Assembly (NCBI GenBank): GCA_021234155.1
Contig: JAJEKV010000003.1
Span: 19,268,386 to 19,332,385 of the forward strand
DNA length: 64,000 nt
Source of the DNA: Isoetes taiwanensis
Taxonomy: Eukaryota; Streptophyta; Lycopodiopsida; Isoetales; Isoetaceae
Direction of reading: 5' to 3'
In this document: piece after piece, positions 23,175 through 31,843 of the stretch
How the letters are laid out: each line of letters starts with the position of its first letter
How positions within the stretch are numbered: the first letter of the stretch is position 1
The notes under the pieces: generated by a model
What the model was told of the DNA's origin: nothing
The model's database searches: none
What the model saw: only the letters and a program-made list of their open reading frames with translations
Translations under genes and position numbers: made by a program

Positions 23175-23195
23175 GTAGTATCAGAGCAATGTTCT
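23175..23195 (+). promoter_or_regulatory. Primer-binding site
   Basis: Directly after the LTR, gtagtatcagagcaatg resembles the TGGTATCAGAGC sequence by which many plant LTR retrotransposons pair with the 3' end of initiator methionine tRNA. Two bases differ from the common form. Confidence 0.7.
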
Positions 23196-23383
23196 TGGAG
23201 ACCAAGAGCAAAGCACTGGCCGTGCTCCCAATAGTACTAACTTAGTAGGATTCTCAAACCTCGAAAAAGTGGGAAATTTTTTCTTCTCATTTTTGTAGTT
23301 TATGCTAAGCTAGTAACAGTTAGAAGAATTGAAAATTAAGAAAACTAAAAAGTTAAACTAAATTTTCATCTAATGTAAAAATG

Positions 23384-23600
23384 TCTCACAGTATGCGCCA
23401 GAGCCTTGATCTAAATATTAGTTCGGGCCCCTAGCGCACACCATGAGTCAAATTGTTTAGAGAACTCTGAAGTAAGTATATGTTTTAGATTAATAGGTGA
23501 TTTGACATATGAAAAAGAGTAAATTAGAATTTGACCTAAAATTTGCCCAAACTATAAATAGACCCAAACCCCTCTCACTTGTAGACTTCCTGTCTAGAGG
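23384..23600 (+). promoter_or_regulatory. Promoter-like module A, upstream of the H3-like ORF
   Basis: An imperfect hairpin (tctcacagtatgcgcc at 23,384 against gcgcacaccatgag at 23,434) is followed 169 bases downstream of its start by a TATA box, CTATAAATAGACCC (TATAAATA at 23,553-23,560), then ctctcactt and aggttagctcc. Module B at 25,092 has the same elements in the same order, so the two are probably duplicates. This suggests that the H3-like gene has its own transcription start inside the element. Confidence 0.65.
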
Positions 23601-23661
23601 TTAGCTCCGCTCATCGAGGCGATTTTTTGGCGCCAGACCTCCGATTGACGTGCCATAAGAC

Positions 23662-24948
23662 ATGGCGCGCACCAAACAGACCGCTCGGGTTCCTCGACGA
23701 GGTGAAACAGCCAGCACCCAAGTACAGCAGATGCTTCGAGAGCGATTTCTCGCAGGGGGAGGCCAGCCTTCATCAGACGAGGAAACCACTTCAGAGGAGC
23801 AGCACGAGCAGGAATCCCAGCAAGGATCACAAGAAAAGCTGGCCGACACCATCGACCAGGAGTTAGACGGAGGAGCTCAGGTGCAATCAGAGGGCTCAAC
23901 GGAAGTGCTCGAGGAAATTGAAGAGGACGACGAAATTCAACGAGTCGTCGAGCAGATGGAGGAAGAAAAACAAGAAAGGGCAGCACGAGAGCAGGCGGCC
24001 AAAGCAGAGGAAGAGCAGAGGGAGCCCACCCCCGAACCGACTGACGAAGAGCAGCTCGAAGCCTAGATCAAGATGCAAGAGGCGAAGGAACGGCGCCGCG
24101 AAAAGAAAAAGGCAGAGAAGAAGAGGAAGAGAGAGGAAAAGGAGGCCAAGGAGGCGGAAGAAAAGAAGAAATGCAAGGGCAAACACGTGGAGGAGCCCAA
24201 GCGAAAGATGAAGAAGACCCCGAATGTGAAGGTCATCATCAAGGAACGGCCAGCTGACCAGCCCCCATCCTCCGATGACTCAGACGACGAAGATTTCAAC
24301 CCTAATCAAGAAGGAGGGAGCTCCTCCAAGCCCCCAGAGGAGGAGCAGACAGACCAAGAACAGGCAGAGCAGGATCAGCAGGTGCAGGTACCCCCGCCCT
24401 ATCCAACTTGGGAGAAAGATAAGGACCCCAAGAAGCCGTCCCGACCTGCCCGAGAATCATACGTGGTAGACCATATCAGGGTCTACCAGAAGAAGTTGAA
24501 GGCACACCAAGAATATATGAAGAAGTGGGAGGTGTACAACTCCTACTACCAGGCGAACAAGGTCACGTACATCAAAGGAGGACGGCCAACGAAGAAGAAT
24601 ACTCTCAAGCCACCTCCTAAGAAGCCCATTCCCCCGAAGAAGCCCAAAGCAAGGAAAGCCAATTCAAAACTGACACGAGCAATCCGGGAGATCCGACACT
24701 TTCAGCGAAGCTATGGCTTCCTTATTCCCCGTGCACCGTTCGCCAGACTCGTGAAGGAAGTCGTGCAAGAATTCGACTCCGGCATGAGAGTAACAGGCGA
24801 GATGCTGCTAGCATTGCAAGAAGCAGCTGAGCAGAAGCTGGTGCAACATTTTGAGGACTCCACGGCATGCACTGTACATGCTAAGAGGGTAACTTTGATG
24901 AAGAAAGACATGCACCTGGTCAGTCACATTAAAGGAGAACCTCATTAA
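23662..24948 (+). CDS. Histone H3-like protein encoded by the retrotransposon (ORF1), unit 1
   Basis: The start ATG has a strong context (gacATGGC). Residues 2-9 are ARTKQTAR, identical to the histone H3 tail through Arg8; position 9 is Val, so Lys4 is kept and Lys9 is lost. Residues ~50-134 are acidic and Glu-rich; ~138-190 are Lys/Glu/Arg coiled-coil-like with a nuclear-signal-like KKKAEKKRKREEK; then an acidic SSDDSDDEDF block, a PPPY motif and a Lys/Pro-rich region. Residues ~338-428 form a full H3 fold: IREIRHFQRS (alpha-N), PFARLVKEV, ALQEAAE, FEDSTACTVHAKRVT and MKKDMHLV. Loop 1 has normal H3 length, unlike CENH3. His113, Cys110, Arg116 and Asp123 equivalents are kept. One in-frame TAG (24,064-24,066) splits it at codon 135, probably from CAG. 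Function is inferred only. Confidence 0.92.
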
Positions 24949-24954
24949 GTTTGT

Positions 24955-24967
24955 AAATAATAAATTT
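24955..24967 (+). terminator. Polyadenylation-like signal after the H3-like ORF
   Basis: taataataaattt just after the stop contains AATAAA. With module A upstream, it makes the H3-like ORF look like a complete gene cassette. Confidence 0.45.
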
Positions 24968-25091
24968 TGTGAATACAAAGTTGTTTTGAGTAAGTTATAA
25001 GTGTATAATTGTTGTTAATTAGGTTGAATCAGCAATAATTGCCTTTTGTTTTAGTCAAATCGGACACTTTAAGGTCAATTAGTGAGGAATG

Positions 25092-25400
25092 TCTCACGGT
25101 ATGCGCCAGGACTCAAACCTAAACTTTAGGTTGGCCTCCCAGCGCACACCGTGAGACCTTTCAACAATTTCTCTAGCATGCCACCTCCAATTGACCTCAA
25201 ATTTGTTGCAATAGGTTCATTAGATAGTCCTATTCATGCTCAAACCCTCAAATTAGCCTTCCAATCCCCATTTTGATCTCAAAATAGATGAGATTTGCCC
25301 AACCCCAAGATTTTTCTAAGTTATCCAAAAATTAGGGTTTTTCCTTTTGCCTATAAATAGACCCCCATATCTCACTTAGCACCCTATAGGTTTGCTCCCA
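25092..25400 (+). promoter_or_regulatory. Promoter-like module B, upstream of accessory ORF2
   Basis: A strong hairpin: TCTCACGGTATGCGC (25,092-25,106) pairs with GCGCACACCGTGAGA (25,142-25,156) at 14 of 15 positions, and the loop holds a second perfect palindrome, AACCTAAAcTTTAGGTT (about 25,116-25,132). The TATA box CTATAAATAGACCC follows (TATAAATA at 25,352-25,359), then tctcactt and aggtttgctcc. The layout parallels module A. Confidence 0.7.
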
Positions 25401-25471
25401 GCTTTTAGGCGATTTTCCTAACCCCTTAAGCGCTTCAGCAGCTGTTTGTTAGTCCAGTTCACTCAAGATCA

Positions 25472-26849
25472 ATGGCAACTGCAGACTTCAGGCGATGGTA
25501 TAGCGCCAGTGCCCATGCAGCTGAGGCTGATGTCAATTCCATATTCAGGTTTTCCAGAAGGAGATAGATGTCCAAGCCACTCTGCAGGCAACCCCAGCCT
25601 ATATGGAAGTCATGACAGAGTTCCAAGCTAGGGTAGGACAGTCCTTAGTATAGCTCCCCCCTTGTACATGATATTTTGTTCCTAGGCAATCCCTCTAAGC
25701 AGCCTTAGGTGATGTCCCCAACATTGCTAAATATCTGACCAACAAAGCTGCTAGGTTGTCAGACTACATGGTCTTGACCGCTAATAGGACCAAGTATTTC
25801 TCCTACACCACTGCCTTAGCCATCTTTCTTTCCCACCATGCCCAGAACCCAATAGGGGAACCCTCTATCCCTGCCCTGGACATAGACCCCCTAGCCTCTT
25901 CAGCAGATGACGAAAACTACGTCGAGCTCGACCCCGACCAAGAGTGGCAACTAGCAGAGCAGGAGATGTCGATTCTCGAACAGGACCGGCAGACCCTCAG
26001 GATCACTTCCCCGCTCGGGCTAGGTATCACAAGCCTAGCCCCCATCATCATCAACGGCCAGGAGTACTTGCTCCTGAGTGACATCCAGAACCTCCCCGAA
26101 TGCAGGGACAGGGAGTACCGTCTTGACGAGTTGTTGTACCTTCTGCGGCAACAACCAGACATAAATGACTTCATCGACCGGGAGGCTTCCGACTTCCCAA
26201 TCCATGTAAGGGAAGCCGACACCTACACCGGGGAGTTGACTTCGGATATCCAGGCGTATACCAGCATCCGGCAAATGATGGAAGCTCGGGATCTGCCGTC
26301 TGAAGAAGAATTCTACGCCATCCAGGAACGGATGGGGATCCGTGGCAAGAACATGAACATTTTGATGCCGAGTTCTTTGACACCAGCTCCCCCAGAGAGA
26401 AGAGGCGAAATCGACCTGAGGCGAATCACATCGACAGTCAGGGACTACGGAGATCTCACAGAGATTGACGTCGATAAATATGCGGGAAGACATAGAACCG
26501 GCGTCCAACCTGACGACGAATCAACAGCAGCATGCAGGGACATGTCGCTAAGGTATTATCTTCCTCACCGCAAGTCATACACCGCAAGTTCAGCCCAAGG
26601 GGCGAAGAAGGAGTGTTCATGCTCATCGCACTCTCAGGCTTTGGTAGGCACGCTCGACTGCTCCCAACAGTGGACCATGTCATCCTAGTCAAGAGAACGA
26701 TGGCACTTGACATCTTCGACTTCACCGTACCCTACCGACGACAGGGAAGACTAGCAGTGACCGCGACTTACACTTCCGACCGCAGGGTAGAAGACTTGGT
26801 GGCAGCCTTGCAGGGCGGGTCATCAACGAATGGGAACGGCCCAAGTTAA
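25472..26849 (+). pseudogene. Accessory ORF2 of the chromovirus, unknown protein, unit 1
   Basis: An ATG at 25,472 opens MATADFRRWYSASAHAAEAD; one frameshift later the frame reads EIDVQATLQATPAYMEVMTE. A GT...AG interval (about 25,633-25,702) may be an intron. The main part (from about 25,698, first ATG 25,768) is an acidic, mostly soluble sequence with SADDENYVELDPDQEWQLAE, GQEYLLLSDIQNLP and RRITSTVRDYGDLTEIDVDK. A frameshift near 26,500 leads to a second part with KVLSSSPQVIHRKFSPRGEE, DHVILVKRTMALDIFDF and VTATYTSDRRVEDLVAALQG, stopping at 26,849. No transmembrane segment, so an envelope role is unlikely. I do not recognise the family. Its own promoter-like module suggests separate expression. 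Confidence 0.65.
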
Positions 26850-27061
26850 GAAGTTTCTTCAGGATAACCCATCCTACCGGCGATTCCAAGAATAGTTAGA
26901 CTCTGGATCCCGGAGGCATTGTAATCAAGTTAAAATATATATAAATACATTTTTTTGGCATTTTAAATGTTTTGTTGATGTATTTTGTTCCACAGCTATA
27001 CCAGCAAACACATATAATGCAATAGAACAAATAAAGCTAACCGTAAGGCTATGATCTACTT
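26850..27061 (+). other. Spacer before gag with splice-acceptor-like sites
   Basis: AT-rich spacer with tgttccacag (about 26,988-26,997) and tgtgtatgcag (to 27,071), both followed by open sequence. They resemble 3' splice sites, so gag could be expressed from a spliced LTR transcript that skips both accessory ORFs. This is inference. Confidence 0.4.
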
Positions 27062-28015
27062 GTGTATGCAGCTAGAGGTCCAGGAACAGTTGAACAAGAG
27101 CGGCGAGTCTATAGAGATGAACAGACTCTGCCCAGGCATCACCCAGCAAGGAACCTGTACGAAGAATTCGGTCCCATGACTCCCGAAGAGGAGATGTCGC
27201 AGATGAGAACAGACCTTCAACAGATAAAGGCCTTTTTGGCAGCACAAGCAGGAGTTGGCCAGATGACAACGTCCAGTTGCCGCAAGCACCACCTTGAAAG
27301 GCGGGAAAGGATAAGAGGAAGAGCAAGAGAAGGAGGTCCCCCAGCACGGAATCCTCCGACACGAGCTCGGATTCGGACTCTGATTTCCGAGGAAGAGGTG
27401 GAACAAGTGCAGGACCGTAGGGATGGCAGGCCCAGAGACACAAAGACCTCAGACTATCAAAAGAAGGTTGACTCAGCGCTCAGCAATGTATGGAAAGCAA
27501 GAAAGTTGGAGCAATTCTCGGGAGATAACATGTCCGGGATGGAAGCAGAGGCATGGCTAGATGAGATGAGAGAATATGGCAATGCCTATAGCATAAAAGA
27601 TAAGGACAAAGGCAGAGTAGCTACAGCCAACCTGAAGGGAGCAGTGAGGATTTGGTGGAAGGGCCACGCCAAAGCACATGGCCTAAACAGGGACAGTTGC
27701 AGGTTCAAGAAGTTTGCTAAGGCATTCAAGCGTCACTACGTGCCACGGGAATATAAGTGTCACATGATGCAACAGTTTTATCGATTGCAGCAGGGCAACA
27801 AATCAGTCCAGAAGTACATGGAGGAATTCATGAGACTCAGGCTTTATGTGCCCAAGTTGAGTGAAAGGCACGCAGTGGAGGGTTATATAGAAGGGTTGAA
27901 CGAAGAGATCCGAAAGCTAGTAAGAGCAATAAACCCTAAGACGGTGTCAGAAGCGGAATCCAAGGCAATAAGCTTGCAAGGAACGGGACCTCAGAACAAC
28001 GGACAGAAACAATAG
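27062..28015 (+). CDS. Gag (capsid) of the chromovirus, unit 1
   Basis: The open frame has no ATG at its left edge; the first in-frame ATG is at 27,176 (MTPEEEMSQMRTDLQQIKAF), unless splicing at 27,071 supplies the start. A charged N-terminal part is followed by the retrotransposon gag capsid region: EAWLDEMREYGNAYSIKDKD, VRIWWKGHAKAHG, FKRHYVPREY, MMQQFYRLQQGNKSVQKYME, EFMRLRLYVPKLSE and YIEGLNEEIRKLVRAINP. It ends at a TAG (28,013-28,015) beyond which the same frame continues into the zinc knuckle and protease. The stop is in both units; it may be a decayed CAG rather than programmed read-through. Confidence 0.88.
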   Translation: MYAARGPGTVEQERRVYRDEQTLPRHHPARNLYEEFGPMTPEEEMSQMRTDLQQIKAFLAAQAGVGQMTTSSCRKHHLERRERIRGRAREGGPPARNPPTRARIRTLISEEEVEQVQDRRDGRPRDTKTSDYQKKVDSALSNVWKARKLEQFSGDNMSGMEAEAWLDEMREYGNAYSIKDKDKGRVATANLKGAVRIWWKGHAKAHGLNRDSCRFKKFAKAFKRHYVPREYKCHMMQQFYRLQQGNKSVQKYMEEFMRLRLYVPKLSERHAVEGYIEGLNEEIRKLVRAINPKTVSEAESKAISLQGTGPQNNGQKQ

Positions 28016-29030
28016 TACTATCAGGATAAGGGCAAAGCAGCAGGGAGTTATAGCCCTAGAGCAGCTAGCCCAGGCCCAGCAAAGGCTCCATACAGTGGCA
28101 ATTATAGGAAGCAGCAGGAAAAGAAACAGGTATCCTTCAAGGATAAGCAAGAGGGGTCAAACTACTCGAAAGCAGTGCGGTCCTTTTTGCAAGCAATGCC
28201 CAAGGAGAAGAGGCAGGAGTGCATTGAGAAACAGCTATGCTTCAGGTGCTTCCACCCAGGCCACAGAACAGCGAACTGCCCCTTTGTCATGAATGTGGCG
28301 TTAGCAGAATTGGGTGGATGGGAGACTCCCTCTGACGACGACGGCGGAGAAGCACGCGACTTCATTCAGGGTGAGTGTCACATTTTTGCTGCCATAGATT
28401 CAGAACAAGCAGAAAATCAGTATCAGGTAATCTCGACAGTAGGGAAGGCCAAGGCCAAGTCTTTTATAGTCCTGATAGATTTGGGAAGCACTCACAACTT
28501 TGCGTCTCCAAGAATGGTTGAGATGTTGAAGCTCAAGCCGTTGAAATCAAAGCCGAGACCCGTGGTGTTAGCAAGCGGGGCAGTGAGACACACGGCATGC
28601 AAGAGGATAAACTTTGACATCGACTTGCCAGGGATCAACATCCAAATGGGGGCAGAAGTGATGAGCATCGGGAAGTATGATTTGATCATAGGAATGGAGT
28701 ATCTTGGACCAGCAGGAGCCATCATTGATTGTGGGAAGCGGAAGGTGACCCTCACGGCGCGCAACGGCAAAATCATAGAAATTACAGGTAAAGAAGTTGT
28801 TCTTATCATGCAGTGTATGTCTAGTAAGCGACTGCTCAAGTGCATAAAGATGAAGCAAGTAGCATATATCTTCAAGCTTCAGATCGAAGAGCCCGAGTCA
28901 GAAGAAAGCAAGGAAGATAAGGTGCTCAGCAAGCTGCCAAAGCAGATAGCTAAGTTGATCAGGGAGTTCCATGATCTCTTTCCAGACGAGATCAAGCAGC
29001 TTCCTCCTTACGGGGGAAGTCGAGTGTGAG
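28016..29030 (+). pseudogene. Gag zinc knuckle and protease region, unit 1
   Basis: In frame with gag after the TAG. A CCHC knuckle CFRCFHPGHRTANC (28,238-28,279) is the nucleocapsid RNA-binding motif. The protease follows: [20 protein letters not shown], then [20 protein letters not shown]. The active-site triplet is DLG (28,478-28,486) instead of DSG/DTG; the codon TTG could come from TCG by one C-to-T change. Both units share it, so polyprotein cleavage is probably lost. The frame then enters the RT linker ([15 protein letters not shown]) and breaks near 29,012, where unit 2 stays open. Confidence 0.85.
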
Positions 29031-30251
29031 ATAGCACTTTCGAACCCAGTCTGGCCGACGAGCAAGGCTCCGTACAGGATGACGACGCAAGAGCTGACCG
29101 AGTTAAAGAAGCAATTGCAGGAGTTGCTTGACCTAGGGTTCATTAGACCTAGCGTCTCACCATTTGGGGCACCCATTCTTTTTGTGAAGAAGAAGGATGG
29201 TAGCTTGAGGATGTGCATAGATTACAGGCAGTTGAACAAGCACACCATCAAGAATAAGTATGCACTCCCCAGATCGGACGACCTGATGGATCAGCTCCAA
29301 GGGGCGAAAGTTTTCTCCAAGATAGACCTGAGGTCAGGATACCATCAGATCAGGATCAAGGAAGAAGACATCCACAAAAACAAAGATTGGGACCGGTATG
29401 GGCATTACGAGTTCACAGTAATGCCGTTTGGTTTGTCAAACGCCCCAGGAACATTCATGAGGCTCATGAACGACATCTTCAGGGAGTTCTTAGATACTTT
29501 TGTGATAGTGTTCTTTGATGATATTCTGATGTATAGTAGATCCCTGGAAGAACACGTACAACATCTAAGGAAAGTGCTCGAGAAGCTGAGGAGGCACCAG
29601 TTGTACGCTAAGTTGTCGAAGTGCCACTTCGCAATGGAAAGGGTGGAATACTTGGGTCATGCGATCTCATCAGAGGGGATTTCGACGGATCCTGCCAAGA
29701 TTGAAGCAGTCATACAGTGGCCGGTGCCGAAGAACATCCACGAGGTCAGAAGCTTTCTTAGCCTAGCAGGGTACTACAGGAAGTTCGTGAAGAACTTTGC
29801 AAAGATAGCGGCCCCGCTAACGGATTTGACGAGGGCAGAAAAAGTAAAGGATTGGGCAGATCACTGGCAGAAGAAGGCCCAAGCAGGATTCGAGATGTTG
29901 AAGGAAGCTTTGACAACCGCCCCCGTCTTCACCCTGCCAGACCCAGAGAAGGACAAGCTTGTGGCGACGGATGCAAGTAAGATTGCCACAGGTGCAGTGC
30001 TGATGCAGGAAGAGCGAGTAGTGGCTTATGACTCTCGGATGATGAACGACGCTAAAACACGCTACCCGATTCATGATCAAGAGTTGCTTGCAGTTGTCAG
30101 AGCACTAAGAATTTGGAGGCACTACCTGTTGGGGAGGAAGTTCCAGTTGGACACGGATCATCAGAGTCTCCAATACGTGTTCACGCAACCACATCTCAAT
30201 CTGAGGCAGCGAAGGTGGATGGATTCCTCGAAGAATATGACTTTGATATAG
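28971..30251 (+). CDS. Reverse transcriptase and RNase H, unit 1
   Basis: RT motifs are in order: [78 protein letters not shown] and the catalytic FFDDIL (29,511-29,528), then [18 protein letters not shown]. The thumb/connection segment and RNase H follow: [39 protein letters not shown] and [14 protein letters not shown]. It copies element RNA into DNA. The frame is shifted at the RNase H end near 30,225 in both units. A stretch at about 29,375-29,400 ([12 protein letters not shown]) differs from unit 2 at CAG sites and is probably miscalled. Confidence 0.92.
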   Translation: MISFQTRSSSFLLTGEVECEIALSNPVWPTSKAPYRMTTQELTELKKQLQELLDLGFIRPSVSPFGAPILFVKKKDGSLRMCIDYRQLNKHTIKNKYALPRSDDLMDQLQGAKVFSKIDLRSGYHQIRIKEEDIHKNKDWDRYGHYEFTVMPFGLSNAPGTFMRLMNDIFREFLDTFVIVFFDDILMYSRSLEEHVQHLRKVLEKLRRHQLYAKLSKCHFAMERVEYLGHAISSEGISTDPAKIEAVIQWPVPKNIHEVRSFLSLAGYYRKFVKNFAKIAAPLTDLTRAEKVKDWADHWQKKAQAGFEMLKEALTTAPVFTLPDPEKDKLVATDASKIATGAVLMQEERVVAYDSRMMNDAKTRYPIHDQELLAVVRALRIWRHYLLGRKFQLDTDHQSLQYVFTQPHLNLRQRRWMDSSKNMTLI

Positions 30252-31156
30252 TTTATAAGCCAGGGAAGCTCAATGTGGTAGCAGATGCGCTTTCAAGGCA
30301 TTCTCTGACAACAAGAGTCCACTGCAATGCAATCTCGACGCTCACCAGTGACTTCGGAAAGAAGATCGAAGAAACCTTGCCGACAGATGCAGACTTCAAG
30401 GAAGTGTGGGCGAGCTTGTGCAAGGAGGCAAGAACAGATAAGGAGAGGGAGGCCTTAAAAAATTTTAAGAAGGAAGGTAACCTTTTGTACCATAAGAATA
30501 AGTTGTGTGTGCCGGAATCATCTGGAGTGAGGAAGTTGATTCTCCACGACATCCACAACAGTCCAATAGCTGGCCACGCAGGATTTATGAAGACATATTT
30601 CAAAGTGCGCAGCAGCTACTATTGGCCAGGGATGAAGAAGCAGGTGGCTTGCTACATCAAAGAATGTCAGTAGTGTCAGCAGACGAAGGCAGAGCAACTT
30701 CGAATTCCAGGGGTATTGGAACTATTAGCGGTGTCGAACGCTAAGTGGGAAGTCATTAGTATGGACTTCATAACAGGGCTGCCGAGGACAGTAAGAGGAA
30801 AGGACGCCCTGATGGTTGTGGTCGACAAGTTGTCAAAGATGGCGCACTTTGTGCCTTGCAAGACTACCGACACAGCCTTGGATACAGCAAATCTCTTCAC
30901 CAAGGAAATCTTCAGGCTCCATGGCATGCCGAGAGAGATCATCTCCGACAGAGACCCGAAGTTCATGAGTGCCTTTTGGCAGGATCTTTTTGCGACGATC
31001 CAGACGAAGCTGTCCATGAGTACGGCCTATCATCCTCAGACGGATGGGCAAACGGAATGGACCAACAGAATTTTGGAAGATATGCTACAAAACTATGTCT
31101 GGAACAAGCAGAGTAAGTGGGAAGATTATATTCACTTGGTTGAGTTCGCTTTATAA
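30252..31156 (+). pseudogene. RNase H end and integrase core, unit 1
   Basis: [20 protein letters not shown] then DALSRHSL closes RNase H. The integrase zinc finger is HDIHNSPIAGHAGF plus CYIKECQ-stop-CQQTKAEQ: the TAG at 30,671-30,673 falls inside the CxxC pair and probably replaces CAG. The DDE core follows in the same frame: VISMDFITGLP, GMPREIISDRDPKFMSAFW and TAYHPQTDGQTEWTNRILED. It ends with LVEFAL and a stop caused by one extra T, present in both units. Confidence 0.88.
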
Positions 31157-31843
31157 TAGCATCAAGCAGGAATCATCCCAGATGTCGCCGTTCATGATCA
31201 ACTACGGCTACCAATGTCTAACTCTAGACACTTGGCACAATCCTGTGTCAAAAGTAGAGATTTCGCATCAAATGTTGGCCGACATGCAGCACTTGGTAGA
31301 AGAGGTCCGAGGCTATCTAGTCGATAAAAGAGCGTCGCCGACAAGCATCGGGCGGTCAGAGAGTTCCAGGTTGGCGACAACGTCTGGCTCAAGATCAAAG
31401 TGAAGCAGGCGAAGCTCCACATCGGAAATTGTAAGAAGCTTGCTCCAAGGTGGGTTGGCCCTTTCAGAATAGCCAAGAGAGTAGGTAACCAATCCTACAA
31501 GTTAGAGCTGCCAGCACACCTAAAGATTCATAAAGTCTTCCACGTGAGTTTGTTGAAGAAGCATACTCCAAACCCAGAAGAAGTCTTGGGCACTCCAACA
31601 TTGTTGGAAATGACAGAAGAGCAGCTAGAGATAGTTCCAGAATTGATTCTTGATAAAGCCTTCAAGAAAACAAGGAGATTAGAGTTTCTCCAATATTTGG
31701 TCAAGTGGAAACATTTGCCAGTGGAAGACGCGACATGGGTACTTAAGAAGGACCTAATAAAGCAGTACCCACAGTTTATGGAGCAATGGGACGGCAAGGT
31801 CATCTCCGAAGAAATCGGCTCAGGCATGTCGATTTGTGCTTAG
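31157..31843 (+). pseudogene. Integrase C-terminus with chromodomain, unit 1
   Basis: After frameshifts near 31,150 and 31,330 the frame from about 31,335 reads FQVGDNVWLKIKVKQAKL, KLAPRWVGPFRIAKRVGNQS and HKVFHVSLLKKHTPNPEE, the GPY/F-type integrase tail. A chromodomain closes it: ILDKAFKKTRRLEFLQYLVK, WKHLPVEDATWVLKKDL (about 31,640-31,790). Chromodomains of this kind bind methylated histone H3 tails or related marks and bias integration. That partner is notable because this element also encodes an H3-tail-bearing protein. Confidence 0.88.

Noticed and set aside
24064-24066. Reassigned genetic code with TAG read as Gln
   Set aside because: Nuclear plant genes do not do this, and the same pattern is explained by CAG to TAG deamination at CHG sites.
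24673-24945. Centromeric histone CENH3
   Set aside because: The tail is ARTKQTAR and loop 1 has canonical H3 length; CENH3 tails and loop 1 differ. A host H3 gene is also excluded by the long linker and its position inside an LTR element in both copies.
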